This document shows positions 21,232 to 33,077 of a DNA stretch of 64,000 bases, piece after piece. Positions within the stretch are counted from its first letter, which is position 1, and every line of letters begins with the position of its first letter. Both the position numbers and the translations under genes were made by a program. The DNA is from Podarcis raffonei. Lineage: Eukaryota > Chordata > Lepidosauria > Squamata > Lacertidae. Where the stretch lies: contig NC_070614.1 of assembly GCF_027172205.1 (NCBI RefSeq), forward strand, positions 45,828,501-45,892,500, read 5' to 3'. Under the pieces are notes generated by a model, which worked only from the letters and a program-made list of their open reading frames with translations, had not been told where the DNA came from and ran no database searches.

Positions 21232-24200
21232 TTATACCTTTCTTTGTGTTAGCTGCTCTCTGTTGTTCAGGTCAGGCCTCACCACAATAATGTAGCATTT
21301 AGGGGAAAAAATGCAAGCCAGTAACCCAGCACCAGAAGCAAAGATGGAGAAGACCTCCACAGCCACCATGTATTTTCCTCTGGTGCTCAGGTAGGTTGGA
21401 ATGAAGGAGAGCCAAACACTGCAGAAGACCAGGATGCTGAAGGTGATGAACTTGGCTTCATTGAAGCTGTCAGGCAACTTCCTGGCTAAGAAGGCCACCG
21501 TGAAGCTGATAGTGGCCAGGAAGCCCATGTAGCCTAAAACACAATAGAACATGGAGACTGACCCTTCATTACATAGAAATATGATTTCTTCAGGCATTGA
21601 GTGCATGTCCACATCTGGGAATGGGGGAGACGTTGCCAGCCAGAGGACACAGATTCCTACTTGAACAATGGAGCAGGAAAAGACAATGGAATAAGCCAGT
21701 TCTTTGCCTACCCATTTCCTCATATTGGATCCTGGTTTGGTAGCCATGAATGCCAGAACCACCAATATGGTTTTGGCTAAGATGCTGGAGAGGGCCACAG
21801 AGAAGACAATGCCAAAAGCAGTTTGCCGGAGAAGGCAAGTCACCATATTAGGTTTTCCGATAAACAACAAAGAAGAGAGGAAACACAAGAGGAGGGAGAT
21901 AAGGAGACCATAGGTGAGGCTTCGGTTGTTGGCCTTGACTATGGCTGTATTGCGATGCTTAATGAAGATGCCTAGCACTAAAATTGTGATCAGAGAGAAT
22001 AAAAGTGCAGAGGAAGATGAAAAAATGGCCAAGGTTTCATCAAAGGCTAGGAAGTTTGGAATCTTAGGAATGCATAGATCCTGGCCGCTGTTTGGATACT
22101 GATCTGCTGGGCAACTGACACATGTATCCATGTCTGAAAATACACAAACAGTGTGTGACAATTTGAAGCAACCAAAAGTATTCTTAAGAATTCCCTCATC
22201 ACTAGTCCATTTAGTACAGTGTTGCCCCGCAAGACGTATGCCTCGCAAAACGAAAAATGCGCAAGACGAAAGGGTTTTTCGGTTTTTGCGTCGCTTCGCT
22301 AGACGATTTTCCCTATGGGCTTGCTTCGCAAGACAAAACGTCTTGCGAGTTCTTGCGAGTTTGTTTCCTTTTTCTTAAAGCCTCTAAGCCGCTAAGCTGT
22401 TAATAGCCTCTAAGCCGCTAAGCCGTTAATAGCCGCTAAGCCGCTAAGCCGCTAATAGCCGCTAAGCCGCTAAGCCGCTAAGCCGCTAATAGCCGTGCTT
22501 CGCAAGACGAAAAAACCGCAAGACGAAGAGACTCGCGGAACGGATTAATTTCGTCTTGCGAGGCACCACTGTATAGTGTTTTCTACGTCAGAATGTATAC
22601 GAGCTTCAAGTCCAAATGTTTTTGTACTAGGTGTATCAAAAATAAAAGTTGTGTATCAATTCTGGAATTTTCTACATGGGTAACGTCTTTTATTTATTTT
22701 ATTTTATTTATTTTATTTCTACATGGGTAACGTCTTTTATTGTTTCCCTGCTTTTTCTTAGAGCCACATAAACAGTACAACAAAATGAGAAATGCATTAC
22801 AGCTTAAATCTTTGGATCTCAGAAAAGTGAGTTTGATTAGAGTTTCACCCTATTGTCAAATAACCTAATTCTTAGAGGAGAAAACACCACTTCTATTCCA
22901 CCCAAATTTTGTAGAAGTTGGAGGTAAAATATATTAGCTTCCACTTAAAAAAGAAATCTTCAAGATGCTTTAAAGATTAAAATATATTGATGTTATCTAT
23001 AAACAGTGAGAAGAACACATCTGTTAATTTAAGCCTTCTCTCCTGCAGCAGTTTAATGTTAACAAAATTGCCAGGAGCCCAGAGGTTATGCATTATCTTA
23101 AGACGTCATCTCTAACCTTTCTCATTTGAAATCATTCCTTCTGGACATGGATCACAATCATAGCAGCAAAACTTCTCCCCCTCCTTCTTTTTCTTCCCGT
23201 AACCAGGATGGCAGTTGGCATTACATACAGAAAGCGGTGGCACCTATGCAAAGAGATAGGAAGAGTTTAATATTATGATATTGTTTTGGGGAATTTATCA
23301 AATTTCCAATATCAGGTGATTTAATAGTAAATAGGAGGACTAATAGCGTGACATGATCCGTAGGTACACAAGTGGCACATACAGTGGGGTAAAAAGCTGC
23401 TGTTCTAAGCATCATACAAACTTAAGAAGATATCAGTATTTCCATACCTTAGTGAAGCGTCTGTTCCATTTGATTTTGTCTTCATTAATGGTGAGCTCTT
23501 TCCCTGGAGGGGCCTGAGGATCCAACCTGCCCACTTTGATTCTGACATAGGAATTATTTGGGAAAGTGACCAAGTTGGTAATATCAAAGCCAGCTGCTAA
23601 CTCTCCATATTCATTTAATGTAATTTCATCTCCAGCACTGTTGTTGAAGGAGATTCTCTGCAGGAATGAGTGGAGCTAAGTGGAAAGAGAATCAAAGTTG
23701 AACACTTCAGTTCACAGCGGAGAGCATCCATATTTTAGTTGCACATACAGGAGGAGTAGGAAATAATGAATCAGTGCCAATTCAACATTCAACAGACTTG
23801 CATCAAGATGGAGAGACCTTAGTCCTGCTTGCCTGAGACCAGCCTTTGTCTGTATCCAAGAAAGGGAAGGAAATTGAGAAGTTATGTAAGAGAAGAGATG
23901 GGAGTTTATGTTCTCAAAAGATAGGAAAGCAACATGAGAACCTCGGACTGGACCTTTCCATAGTTTATAGAGTGGATTTGAGCATGATTGGATGTTGGAT
24001 GCAGAGGAGTGGTAGGAAGCAGCAGCTGGAGAACCCGAAAGGGACGCCCCAAGGAAAGGGGGCTCAGAGCCAGGGGATTGGTGGTGGGATAACAAGGAGT
24101 GGTCAGTGGGAGAAGAGGGAGCAGACTGGGAGGAAGAGGTGTCAGAAGCAGAAAAGTCAACAGGGTTAAGGGAGCAGGAAGAGGCTGTGGCAGACTGAAA

Positions 24201-27200
24201 TCCAGACTCAGAGGCAGAAGAGGAGAAGGGAGAAAAGCAGGGTCTAGAGACAGTGATCAAACAGTTGCTAGCCTCTTCTGGGGACCTACCAGTGAGGCCA
24301 GAAACCCCTGGTGATTGGCAGACAGGGAAAGATGAGGAGCTGGGGACAGGGCCTTCCAAGATGTGCCCAGGTAGTGGCAGCTCCCTGGTGGGCTGCTCTT
24401 CTGTTTTCTCTTGGATATGAGGATCCCTGCAAAAGCCAGTGCCTGGTGTTGGGGTTCTGGTTGTTCTCCCTTAGAATTATGTGCCCAGGGTCAATGGGCC
24501 CCAGGCCCCCAACCTTAGAACACTGGGTAACTGGACAGGTAAGAGAGACAGAAAGAATTGGGGAGGGTCTTGAGATGGTGATCACACAATTGCTAGCCTC
24601 TTCTGGGGGTCAGCCAGCAAGGCTTCAGGGTCCAGAAACCCCTGGTGGTTGACAGACAGGGAAAGATGAGGAGTTGCGGAGCTCCCTGATGGGGAGATGA
24701 GGAAAGATGAGGAGTCGGAGCTCCCTGATGGGGAGATGAGGAAAGATGAGGAGTCGGAGCTCCCTGATGGGCTGCTCTTCTGTTTTCTTTTGGATATGAA
24801 GATCCCTGCAAAAGCCAGTGCCTGGGGTTGGGGTCCTGGTTGTACTTGCTCAGAATTATGCGCCCGGGGCCCCCAATCTTACACCACTGGGTAACTGGAG
24901 AGGTAAGAGAGACAGAGAGAAGTGGGGAGGGATATTTGGAGAAAATGGAGGGGTTTGCAGCGTGAAGGAGGTAGTTGTTTGTAGTCTGTTGCTTCTGAAA
25001 GTCTGTGTCATCTAAAGTCTGTTTAGTATCATTATAGGAAATATTCTAATTCCCATCTTTCATACAATAAATTTACTTAAGGTTCATTTTTAATTTCTTA
25101 AGTTTTATTCTTTTATTTCTTTACTGATGATTTCTTTACTGATGATTAAATGCTATCATAATGTACCAATGCAGTGAATGCTTTGTAACAGGGAACAATA
25201 CCTGCCAAGGTTCTACATATTGAGGAGAGAGTCTTCCCCTAGCACCTCTCCATTTGCAGATGACTGCAGCCAGGTGCATGCTATTTAAGGCATGTGCCAA
25301 AGCATAGACAGCATTATAAACACTGTAGCTGTGGCCAGTCATGCTCATTTCAAAAAATGGTGCAGGAAGGCTCTCCAGCATCTCCTCTCCAGTACACATG
25401 GTTGCTAAGAGAGTGGAATTTGGAAGTGAACAACTGAATGCATCTTCCCAGAAATCTTGGATAAAACCATCTGTCTCTGTCCAATGAGGATATACACTCC
25501 GAAGAAAGTCTTGAAAGTTGTGAATCTCCTTGGAGTGAATTGCAAAGGATATTGCACCATGGAGCATTCGTATTTTAACATTAATTTTTTTTTGAAGGCT
25601 ATATAATATGAAATCAATTTGGGTAGTTGTAATCCATACTTTTCCTTCACGTGACCTCTTTTGAGGAAATAGTAGCTGAGTTAACTCCATTATGATTAAA
25701 GCACTTGACAACCATATACTAAATCTACTTTCTCCATATAGAAGAATTGCATTGGCTTTGCTGGTTGTGAAAGTTGGTAACAAAATCCTTGAGTCCTCCA
25801 GCATTTCTAGTAAGTTACTGTTATAATGTATATTGGGTTTAACGCTTTCTGTGAATGCCGAACAGATTCCATTCTTGAAAAGCATTGGCTCAATTGTCTG
25901 TAAGAAACGTTCCCCAGCTTCATTAGCTGGAGTGATGAGCCCAACCCATTTCCATCTGAAATGCAGAAGTAACTGGATAATTCCCTGATACTGAAGGTCT
26001 TCATTGGGGACCATGCGGTAAAAGGAAGGGAACTTGGTTCCATCATTTATGGCTGGTTCAAATGAATCATATGAAATCTGGAAAAAGCAAAAGCCAAACG
26101 TTTCCAAGTGGAAACAAGAACTCATGATACTCCAATTTATTCAAATATAAACACTTGCACACACGCACACTAAAAATATTGAATATATATTGAATCTGTA
26201 TGCCAAGTTTACCAAGTTTAGGGACAGCACCAACTCCAGCTTATATAGGAAAACACAGATAACCTTGCTCCATGTTTTCTGTTGATATTTATTATGATTA
26301 TGGCATCATCGCAGCTTCATTCTTGTACATATTGATTGTATCCAATAATAGGGGAGCATTTGGGGGAGGAGCTTTCGGCTAGCTGCGATGGAGGATTGCT
26401 GAATTCCATCACTCCCGTACGTTCTGGAATCAGAGGCTGAGAAGGGAGTAATCAGCCTCCCTACATTCCCCAGGCTGGGGAGTGGCAGCTCATCCGCAGA
26501 TCGCCCAACACCTGGCCCCAAATTCAGAAGGAGGGGGGCGCTGGGGGTGGCTGGATGGAAAGCCTGGATCGTTTCTTGGTAACTCTCCTAAGTCGCCTTC
26601 ATTTAGCAGCAAGCTTCCAGTTCTTAAGATGAAAAATTGGATTTAAGTTTTGAACATGATCTGAGTGAAGGGGAAGAAACTACTCTGCTAATTAATTCAT
26701 CCACTGAGGTGTTAAAAAGGATTTGAACGGAAAAAGGATAAACATCTATGTAGACTTGGTATGTTGGAACTGAAAGTGTGTGTGTGGGGGGGTGAGCCTC
26801 CTTTGTTATAATATCTTGTTTTGCTATGCTATATGGCAAAATCCTCCTCTCAAAGAATCAACTGCCTGATTATTTATAGCAAGCGAGACTGGGGAGGTGG
26901 TGTATTTGGTGATATAATATGAGTCTAATAGTCATTAGGGGACCTGGGTGGCACTGTGGGTTAAACCACAGAGCCTAGGACTTGCCGATCAGAAGGTCGG
27001 CGGTTTGAATCCCCATGACGGGGTGAGCTCCTGTTGCTCGGTCCCAGTTCCTGCCAACCTAGCAGTTTGAAAGCACATCAAAAGTGCAAGTAGACAAATA
27101 GGTACCGCTCCGGTGGGAAGGTAAACGGTGTTTCTGTGCTCTGCTCTGGTTTGCCAGAAGCGGCTTAGTCATGCTGGCCACATGACCTGGAAGCTGTACG

Positions 27201-28910
27201 CCGGCTCCCTCAGACAATAAAGCGAGATGAGCACCGCAACCCCAGAGTCGGTCGCGACTGGACCTAACGGTCAGGGGTCCCTTTACCTTTACCTTATTAG
27301 TCATTAATTTTGTGGAAATAACAATTATTCAAAAGTGGAAAACCAAGTTCAAAGTATTCGGCTGCAGATATATTTTGAAGAGGATAAAGACTTTCCCAAC
27401 TTTGATTTGGAGAATGACTGGAGGGACACCAAAAAAACTTAGGAAAATTTGCATAGAATTGGAATCGGAATGATGCAGCTCCAATTAAACGAGCAGCCAT
27501 GACCGGAGGTAGATCAGCTTGTCAAATTAAATGCGGTGTCTTAGGGGGATAGGTGAACAATGTTGATTAAACTCATACTTTGGGAAAGGACTATCTTGAT
27601 TTTTAAGGGGAGGAACATTTTTAGTTAATGTGTTCTCAGCTATTTTTGCCTATGAAGCCAATGTCAATGTCCTATATTCAGTAGCTCACAGGAAGCCAGT
27701 GCAGTGCATTCAGGATTGATGTATATGAACCAGTCTAGGTGCCTCCTTTACAAACCTGGTAGCTTTACAGAAATCTTCTATTACATCTATTAAACACAAA
27801 TTGCCCTTCTTACACACATTGTTGGTTATGCATATTATGGACCTTTTACTTTGTCTATTTCCCCTATATTCTACCTGTGGCATCTTGAAAAGACCTAAGA
27901 CGTTTGCCATGCACCAGGAGGTGTCAGAGCTGAGTCCCCCAATGACTCCTATGACATTTTTCTGGATGCCACACCTGTAGTTGGGAACAAAGTGACGTGA
28001 TTTAAAGAGCAGGTCCAGGGTGTTTCGGTAGGTCATCTTTGAATCATAATAGCTATCATAGATGTGGAAGCCGAGAGAGACATTGGGCAACATCCTGGGA
28101 TTCTCATTGATCTCATCAACAGCAAATACCAAGGCCAGGATTTGCTGGTAGAACTTTGTCAACACCCTGCAAATGAAGTGAGATTTTGTTTGATGGAAAA
28201 ATTAAACAGTGCACAGAATCTAGATAGGAGAGATTCATTTGCCTCCCTATAAGGAGAGGATGAAGCCAGCAAAGTTTATTTACTTATTTGGGCAATCTAA
28301 GAATACTGTGTAATTTTAAAAGCTGTTGCATATTTCTTCATCTCTTCAGCAACCCGTGTTTGTTTTCACCACCTTGAAAATTTAGGTATCATCAAAAACT
28401 TCAGTACCATACTACTTTGCTATATACTTTTCCTATTTTTTTATGCCATCTCTTTTCTCTTTCTCCTACTCTCTTTTCTATCTCTCTTTACACAATTAGA
28501 CTCAAAAAAGCTTATTGTTCATCGACAATATGCACATAGCCTTTATGTACAGATTTCTAATAAAATCTCTCCACATTTAAAAAATAAAGTTCTATAGCAA
28601 TCAATCAAAGTTATTTTCTGTCCGATATAGCATATAAGGAATAATTATAATAATATTAATTAACAGTTACTTACATTGGGGCATCAATGAAGTCCTGGGA
28701 AGGGTGCTTCTTGAAGGATAATTTGGGGACTATGTAATCAATATGAGATGCCATTCCACCAATGACCAGGTCACCTGGCTCATGCCACTCGTGTGGAACA
28801 TGAACAGGATTATTTGTTGTGCATTGAGCACTTTGTGCTTGGGACACTATATTGGGGAGCAGCAGAAGCAGCAGAAGCAACATCCTGATGGCAAATACCC
28901 TTTTGTGCAT
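21232..28910 (-). CDS. V2R-3: vomeronasal type 2 receptor, six exons, chimeric
   Basis: Intact class C chemoreceptor. Exons: 28675-28910, 27875-28166, 25202-26077, 23448-23675, 23117-23243, 21232-22133; consensus splice sites, 886 aa. Signal peptide [10 protein letters not shown] plus leucine run, Venus-flytrap domain to about residue 544, cysteine linker to about 620, then seven helices with [12 protein letters not shown] and PKCYII. Exons 1-2, intron 1 and the promoter flank match V2R-2, including the intron 2 SINE. Exons 3-6 match V2R-4, including the Tigger-like insertion in intron 5, the duplicated block in intron 3 and DMDTC instead of DMETC at the start of exon 6. The switch lies near 26321-26343. 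Intron 2 also lacks about 0.96 kb relative to V2R-2, joined near 27555. I infer a hybrid born by unequal crossing-over that kept the frame because both breakpoints were intronic. Confidence 0.93.
22217..22571. mobile_element. Tigger-like (TcMar) MITE in V2R-3 intron 5
   Basis: Inverted ends, CAGTG-TTGCC-type at the left and the complement of CAGTGGTGCCTCGCAAGACG at the right, flanked by TA on each side (22215-22216, 22572-22573). V2R-2, -5 and -6 show the unoccupied site (TTTAGCATAGTGTTTT). The 355-bp element has no transposase frame and carries an internal short tandem repeat. Confidence 0.75.
22379..22495 (+). repeat. TAAGCCGCT short tandem repeat inside the MITE
   Basis: Nine-base units AAGCCGCTA, interspersed with AATAGCC spacers, fill about 117 bp. 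The V2R-4 copy of the same element has about 67 bp. The 50-bp difference accounts for the full length difference between the two MITE copies (355 versus 305 bp). Confidence 0.8.
22675..22741 (+). repeat. Direct repeat around an ATTTT-rich stretch in V2R-3 intron 5
   Basis: The string CTACATGGGTAACGTC occurs twice, separated by a (TTTTA)-rich run. V2R-4 and V2R-6 have it once, so this is a local slippage duplication private to V2R-3. Confidence 0.6.
24241..24928 (-). repeat. Tandem duplication inside V2R-3 intron 3
   Basis: Two diverged copies, about 24241-24568 and 24569-24928, of a purine-rich block that is single in V2R-2 (about 11710-12060). V2R-4 has the same duplication at 35997-36684, so it arose before those two genes separated. 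Confidence 0.75.
24679..24770 (+). repeat. 39-bp minisatellite in V2R-3 intron 3
   Basis: About 2.4 copies of a 39-bp unit beginning GAGCTCCCTGATGGGGAG and ending GATGAGGAGTCG, the two full units identical to each other. It lies inside the second copy of the intron 3 duplication. Confidence 0.8.
26362..27555 (+). mobile_element. L1-like retroposon in V2R-3 intron 2, 3'-truncated
   Basis: Same insertion as in V2R-2 (left target copy AATAGGGGAGCATTT at 26347-26361) with the nested Sauria SINE at 26938-27296. The 3' part and the right target copy are missing; the sequence jumps at about 27555 to what is 15627 in V2R-2. Confidence 0.6.
26938..27296 (+). mobile_element. Sauria SINE in V2R-3 intron 2
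   Basis: Orthologous by position to the SINE at 14046 in V2R-2 and nearly identical to it. Its absence from V2R-4 supports a V2R-2 origin of this half of V2R-3. Confidence 0.9.
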
Positions 28911-29160
28911 GGACTCCCCTGCTTCTCTCTACAGTATTATTCCTCTCCTCCACCTGATATCAACAAGACAAATTGGGTGGCAGCTGACTCTGTCAATTTG
29001 GCATTGTAAGGGACATGTATCCACCTTCTTGTTAGCTTGAACATTGTCACAACAGAATGCCTTGGATACCAAATAAGATGCAGTGGTTTGATATGAAAGA
29101 GGGAAACTGATAACTGATAAGTAACAGAGCCCTGCCTAGTTGTCTATGGAGCACAGAGGA

Positions 29161-29169
29161 GCTTATAAT
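29161..29169 (-). promoter_or_regulatory. TATA-like element of V2R-3
   Basis: ATTATAAGC on the minus strand, 251 bp upstream of the ATG, as in the neighbouring genes. Inferred from conservation. Confidence 0.35.
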
Positions 29170-32028
29170 CATTTCAGGCTTGCTTGTTGATTCTTTTTTT
29201 ACACTGTGGCATTTGGCGGTTCAGTCAGTTAGTTTGATTATTGTAATTTGAGTAATGATAGGGGAGAGAATCACTTGTGCAGTGTTTTTGGATTCTATGG
29301 CGCATCAGCAGTAGGGGAACTGCCAAAATATTACTATTATTAATTTTTAAATATATAGTTTTATTGATTTACCAATATTGTTCCAATAGTGACCTCAATA
29401 TAACAATAGCAATTTTATCTAATTAATGCAATTATGAATGCCAATTATTCAAATGTCAATTATATGATTTAATTAAACATTTCCCCTTGCATGCTAAATT
29501 TGATGGCTTCATTCTTCTTCATTATTTCTGTGTTCCACTATGTTAATAACTCCCATGGCATTCCATGTACATATAGCAATCTGTTAGATAGCATCTACAG
29601 TCTTCTGCTTTCTATTTGTGCTGGTATATTAGGTAATTTATAAAGTTTCAATTGAGGAACTCTAAGTGTAATCCTTATTTCTTCCTGCGTGTGACAATTT
29701 TCCCCCATGTTGTTTTCCCGTCCATATATGTTGATGGATCCTTCATTCCTGCAACTGTTCATATTTCCCATCATGCCCTGGGAGAAGCAGTTATCCCACC
29801 GTTTCCAAAAGTCACTGCATCGCTTTGGCATGTGATTCGGCTTCCAGTAAAAAAGCTGTGTTCACTGTTTTTTTTCCAGCCTAGGAGGAACGGTCTGAAT
29901 CCAGACCACAGATAGTGAATCCAAAAGCATCTATTACTGCAGCTGGTAGACAGGAAGCTGGATCTGCCAATGTAATTATATTTGTAACATCACAAAATCA
30001 TAGGCAAGGAATGAACCTACAAGGTCAGCAGGATTGAGTTGAAATGGCCCCATCCTTTCCCTACTTCCAAATTTGTTAGTACTGGGGCATCCTTCACTCT
30101 CCCACCTATGTAACACTGATCAGACATGGTTTGCCATCACATTAACTGAATGGTGGCAGCAATTCTGGATAGCATCCTTGCCTTATCAAGAAGTGGGGGC
30201 ACTGGATTATAGCATCAATGGGATATCAGATGCACAGAAGGCATGATGGAGAACAGCAAGAACTTGGAAAAGATGGATGCGCCAAGCTTGGCGCCTCAGT
30301 TACTGCTCACGTCCATGTGCCTGCTCTCACTTTAATATATTACTCCCACTACACCAAACAACTTTTTACCTGAATGCTTAAAAAAAAACCCCTAACAATC
30401 CCAGCATATCCTGTGGGGGATCTTTGTGAGGGGGATAACCAAGAAGTTGGAGTCTCAAGCAGGTGTTCTTTAAATAAACAATAACGATTTATTTTTTAAA
30501 GCAAGGTTGTATAATATAAGTCGAGAAACTTAGGTTACTTCAGCAATAATCATATGCTAGTTCACTTCAATTCAGTTTCTGAGGTTTGGGCTTTATAGTT
30601 CGGTTCCTTTCTAAGGCGGTACTTTCCTTCATTTACCCACCCCTTTAACAAATGCAGCTCCTGAGGTACTTTCAGTAATAGTCTTAAGGGCTCACCCCCC
30701 TTCCTTCACTGGGGTTTGGAAGTCTCTTCTTTCCTCAGAAGAGTCTCTCCCCTCCAGATTAGTTTGAGACCTAAGTAGACTCATCTCTTTCAGCTCCTCC
30801 TTCTCCTGTCTCACCCTCACTCTCCCAGGAAGAATTAGTCCTATTACTCCTGTAGGACAATACACTCAGTCCTTCTCTGTACACTCGGAGTGGATGTTTT
30901 ATTCCAGAACCAACTCTCCCTCCTCCACACTCCTATCCTATCTCCCTACCTAACTCCCAACCTCCCTCCTCAACCACCTCAACTCAACCCCACTCTTAAC
31001 CACAGTCTAACCCCATCTCCCTTGAAATCTGCTCCTTTTAAACTCTCCCTCCTGGAACCACAGCCAGTCAGAGGCAGCTGTTATTTATCCATTTGCTGTC
31101 AGGAGAAAAAAGTAAAAAGAAATACTTGTGGAACTAACATTTCTGTCACAATAGACACAACATTTTAGAAGGACTGGAAGAAACACTGTGGACAGCATAT
31201 CTGCTACACATTGGAAGAACAAGGATGTAGTTTGAGTGCCTCATTTGCAGTTCTATGAATCAATGTGTCAATACAAATAGAAAATATTAATATTGCAGTT
31301 GTTGTATAAGGGATTATTATTTTGACTGGAATATAATAGAAATTAATAAGATTTTGGAATGCAGATATAAAGGAAATCATGTGGGGAGGGGCCCCTAAAT
31401 TATATGATTCAGTATTTGAGTGCTTGGTATTAGTATTACAATTTGATATTGTTTTAATGATGCTATTATTGGATGGTAATTGAAAATTAATAAAAATTAT
31501 TATAACAGAAATAGAATTTAGAATCAACTTTAGAAACAACACATCTGTATTCTTAAAAATGGGCTGACTTGAGATATTCTCTGAGACCTCTCTTTCAAAC
31601 TGGTTAGAAGTATAATTCGGAAATAAATGGTTTGTCCTATTAGTGTTAGTAATATCCAGTGTGTTTTCCTCCAGATATTGTTGCATATCTCTGCTCATTT
31701 TCTTTCTTAAAACTATTTAAAAAAACAAGGGAAGTGGCTGTTTTAAACTTCTCCTTCTTCTATTCCTCAGCTGCTTTGTGGGTGAGAGATAAAGAATGTA
31801 GAGTCCTTAACTATTTCACAATGTTTTTTGTTTCTGGTACGCTTTTTTTGTATTCAAGATGAATTTGCAGATTCCATGAAGTAATTGATAAGAGACTTTT
31901 TATTAACAATCATTTATACAGTACATGTAGAACGTTGATCAACTGAACTTAACCATTTCTAAATGAAAAGGCTGAGAGTTTTGCTATTAAGATTCCATTT
32001 GCTTTAAATATACAGTAAGACATGACAG

Positions 32029-32095
32029 GTTAGTATAGTGGTAAGTATCCCCGCCTGTCACGCAGGAGACCGGGGTTCGATTCCCCGACGGGGAG
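32029..32095 (+). tRNA. tRNA-Asp(GTC)-like sequence, second copy, 5'-truncated
   Basis: Duplicate of the copy at 20183 with the same missing five bases, anticodon GTC at 32057-32059 and B box GGTTCGATTCC. It has an extra base change in the anticodon stem (CGCAGG for CGCGGG), as expected of sequence that is not maintained. Called a pseudogene. Confidence 0.8.
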
Positions 32096-32111
32096 AGGCA
32101 GCAATGTTTAA

Positions 32112-32461
32112 GGGACACGGGTGGTGCTGTGGGTTAAACCACAGAGTCTAGGGCTTGCTGATCGGAAGGTCGGCGGTTCAAATCCCCGCGACGGGGTGAG
32201 CTCCCATTGCTCGGTCCCAGCTCCTGCCACCCTAGCAGTTTGAAAGCACGTCAAAGTGCAAGTAGATAAATAGGTACCACTCCGGCGGAAAGGTAAACGC
32301 CATTTCCATGCACTGCTCTGGTTTGCCAGAAGCGGTTAGTCATGCTGGCCACATGACCTGGAAGCTGTACGCCGGCTCCCTCGGCCAGTAAAGCAAGATG
32401 AGCGCCGCAACCCCAGAGTCAGTCATGACTGGACCTAATGGTCAGTGGTCCCTTTACCTTT
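32112..32461 (+). mobile_element. Sauria SINE fused to the tRNA-Asp piece (V2R-3/4 spacer)
   Basis: Copy of the composite at 20183-20615, carried along by the segmental duplication, with the same flanking repeat (TAAGACATGACAG at 32016-32028; TAATACACGACAG after the tail). Confidence 0.85.
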
Positions 32462-33077
32462 AATACACGACAGGGGTGTATGGAGTGTTAGGGAGGGATA
32501 GTAACTCTAGCGGGGACCAAGTCGTGCTCCTTCTGAGGTAGCTTGTCTACCTCTGATCCCCCCCCCTTCACTCAGTTCTCACCTGTGGCTCCTAGAAATT
32601 GTCAGCTTGCAACAGCAGCCACATCCCATGTATCAGATACAACTGGCTGGCTCCCTAAACCAGGTGAGGGCAGCCAAGGGCCTTTAAATCCGCAGTCTGT
32701 TAGGGAATTTCTCTGCATGCAAAGACAGGTCATAGCAGATAAGAGCAAAAGTGGGCCCAATGCTTAAAAAGGTGGCTACTGCAGGTGCTGTAGAGGGAAA
32801 TCAGGGGCAGATGGGTCTCATAAACCTTGGAAGGGAGCCCACCTAGGAGATGGAAATTTTGAACCTAAACCTCCACTGCTTTACAGCATTACTCATTTGT
32901 GAAGAAGGCTTTGGGACTAGAACCTGAGGAAAAATTTGAATCCATTGCCTTTGGGACATCTTTGGCGAACAAAACAGTTAAGGAGCTAACTCTACAAAGA
33001 TCCAGAGCAGGAACTCAGAAAGTGATACCCGCCACCAAGTCCATAAGACTCAACAGAACCACAAATTCCACTGTCAT

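Larger units (their letters stand above)
28911..33077. other. V2R-3/V2R-4 spacer
   Basis: Near-copy of the V2R-2/V2R-3 spacer: promoter flank, LTR-like block (about 30305-31155), tRNA-Asp/Sauria composite (32029-32461) and the 3' flank of V2R-4. No additional gene seen. Confidence 0.6.

Noticed and set aside
21704-22102. Plus-strand frames opposite exon 6, present in every gene
   Set aside because: They are antisense shadows of the highly conserved receptor exon and show no independent coding signal.
22134-22248. Exon 6 extended upstream to an ATG in V2R-3 (MRGIRLAG...)
   Set aside because: The extension reads through intron 5 across a consensus acceptor (TTTTCAG), and joining exon 5 at that acceptor restores the cysteine linker in frame.
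22379-22495. A CRISPR-like or satellite array
   Set aside because: Units are nine bases with no spacers of regular size, inside a DNA transposon in vertebrate sequence.
23712-24359. 215-codon Ser/Pro-rich minus-strand frame in V2R-3 intron 3
   Set aside because: It lies in a purine-rich repetitive intron, is shorter or shifted in the paralogues and has low-complexity composition. Best read as intron.
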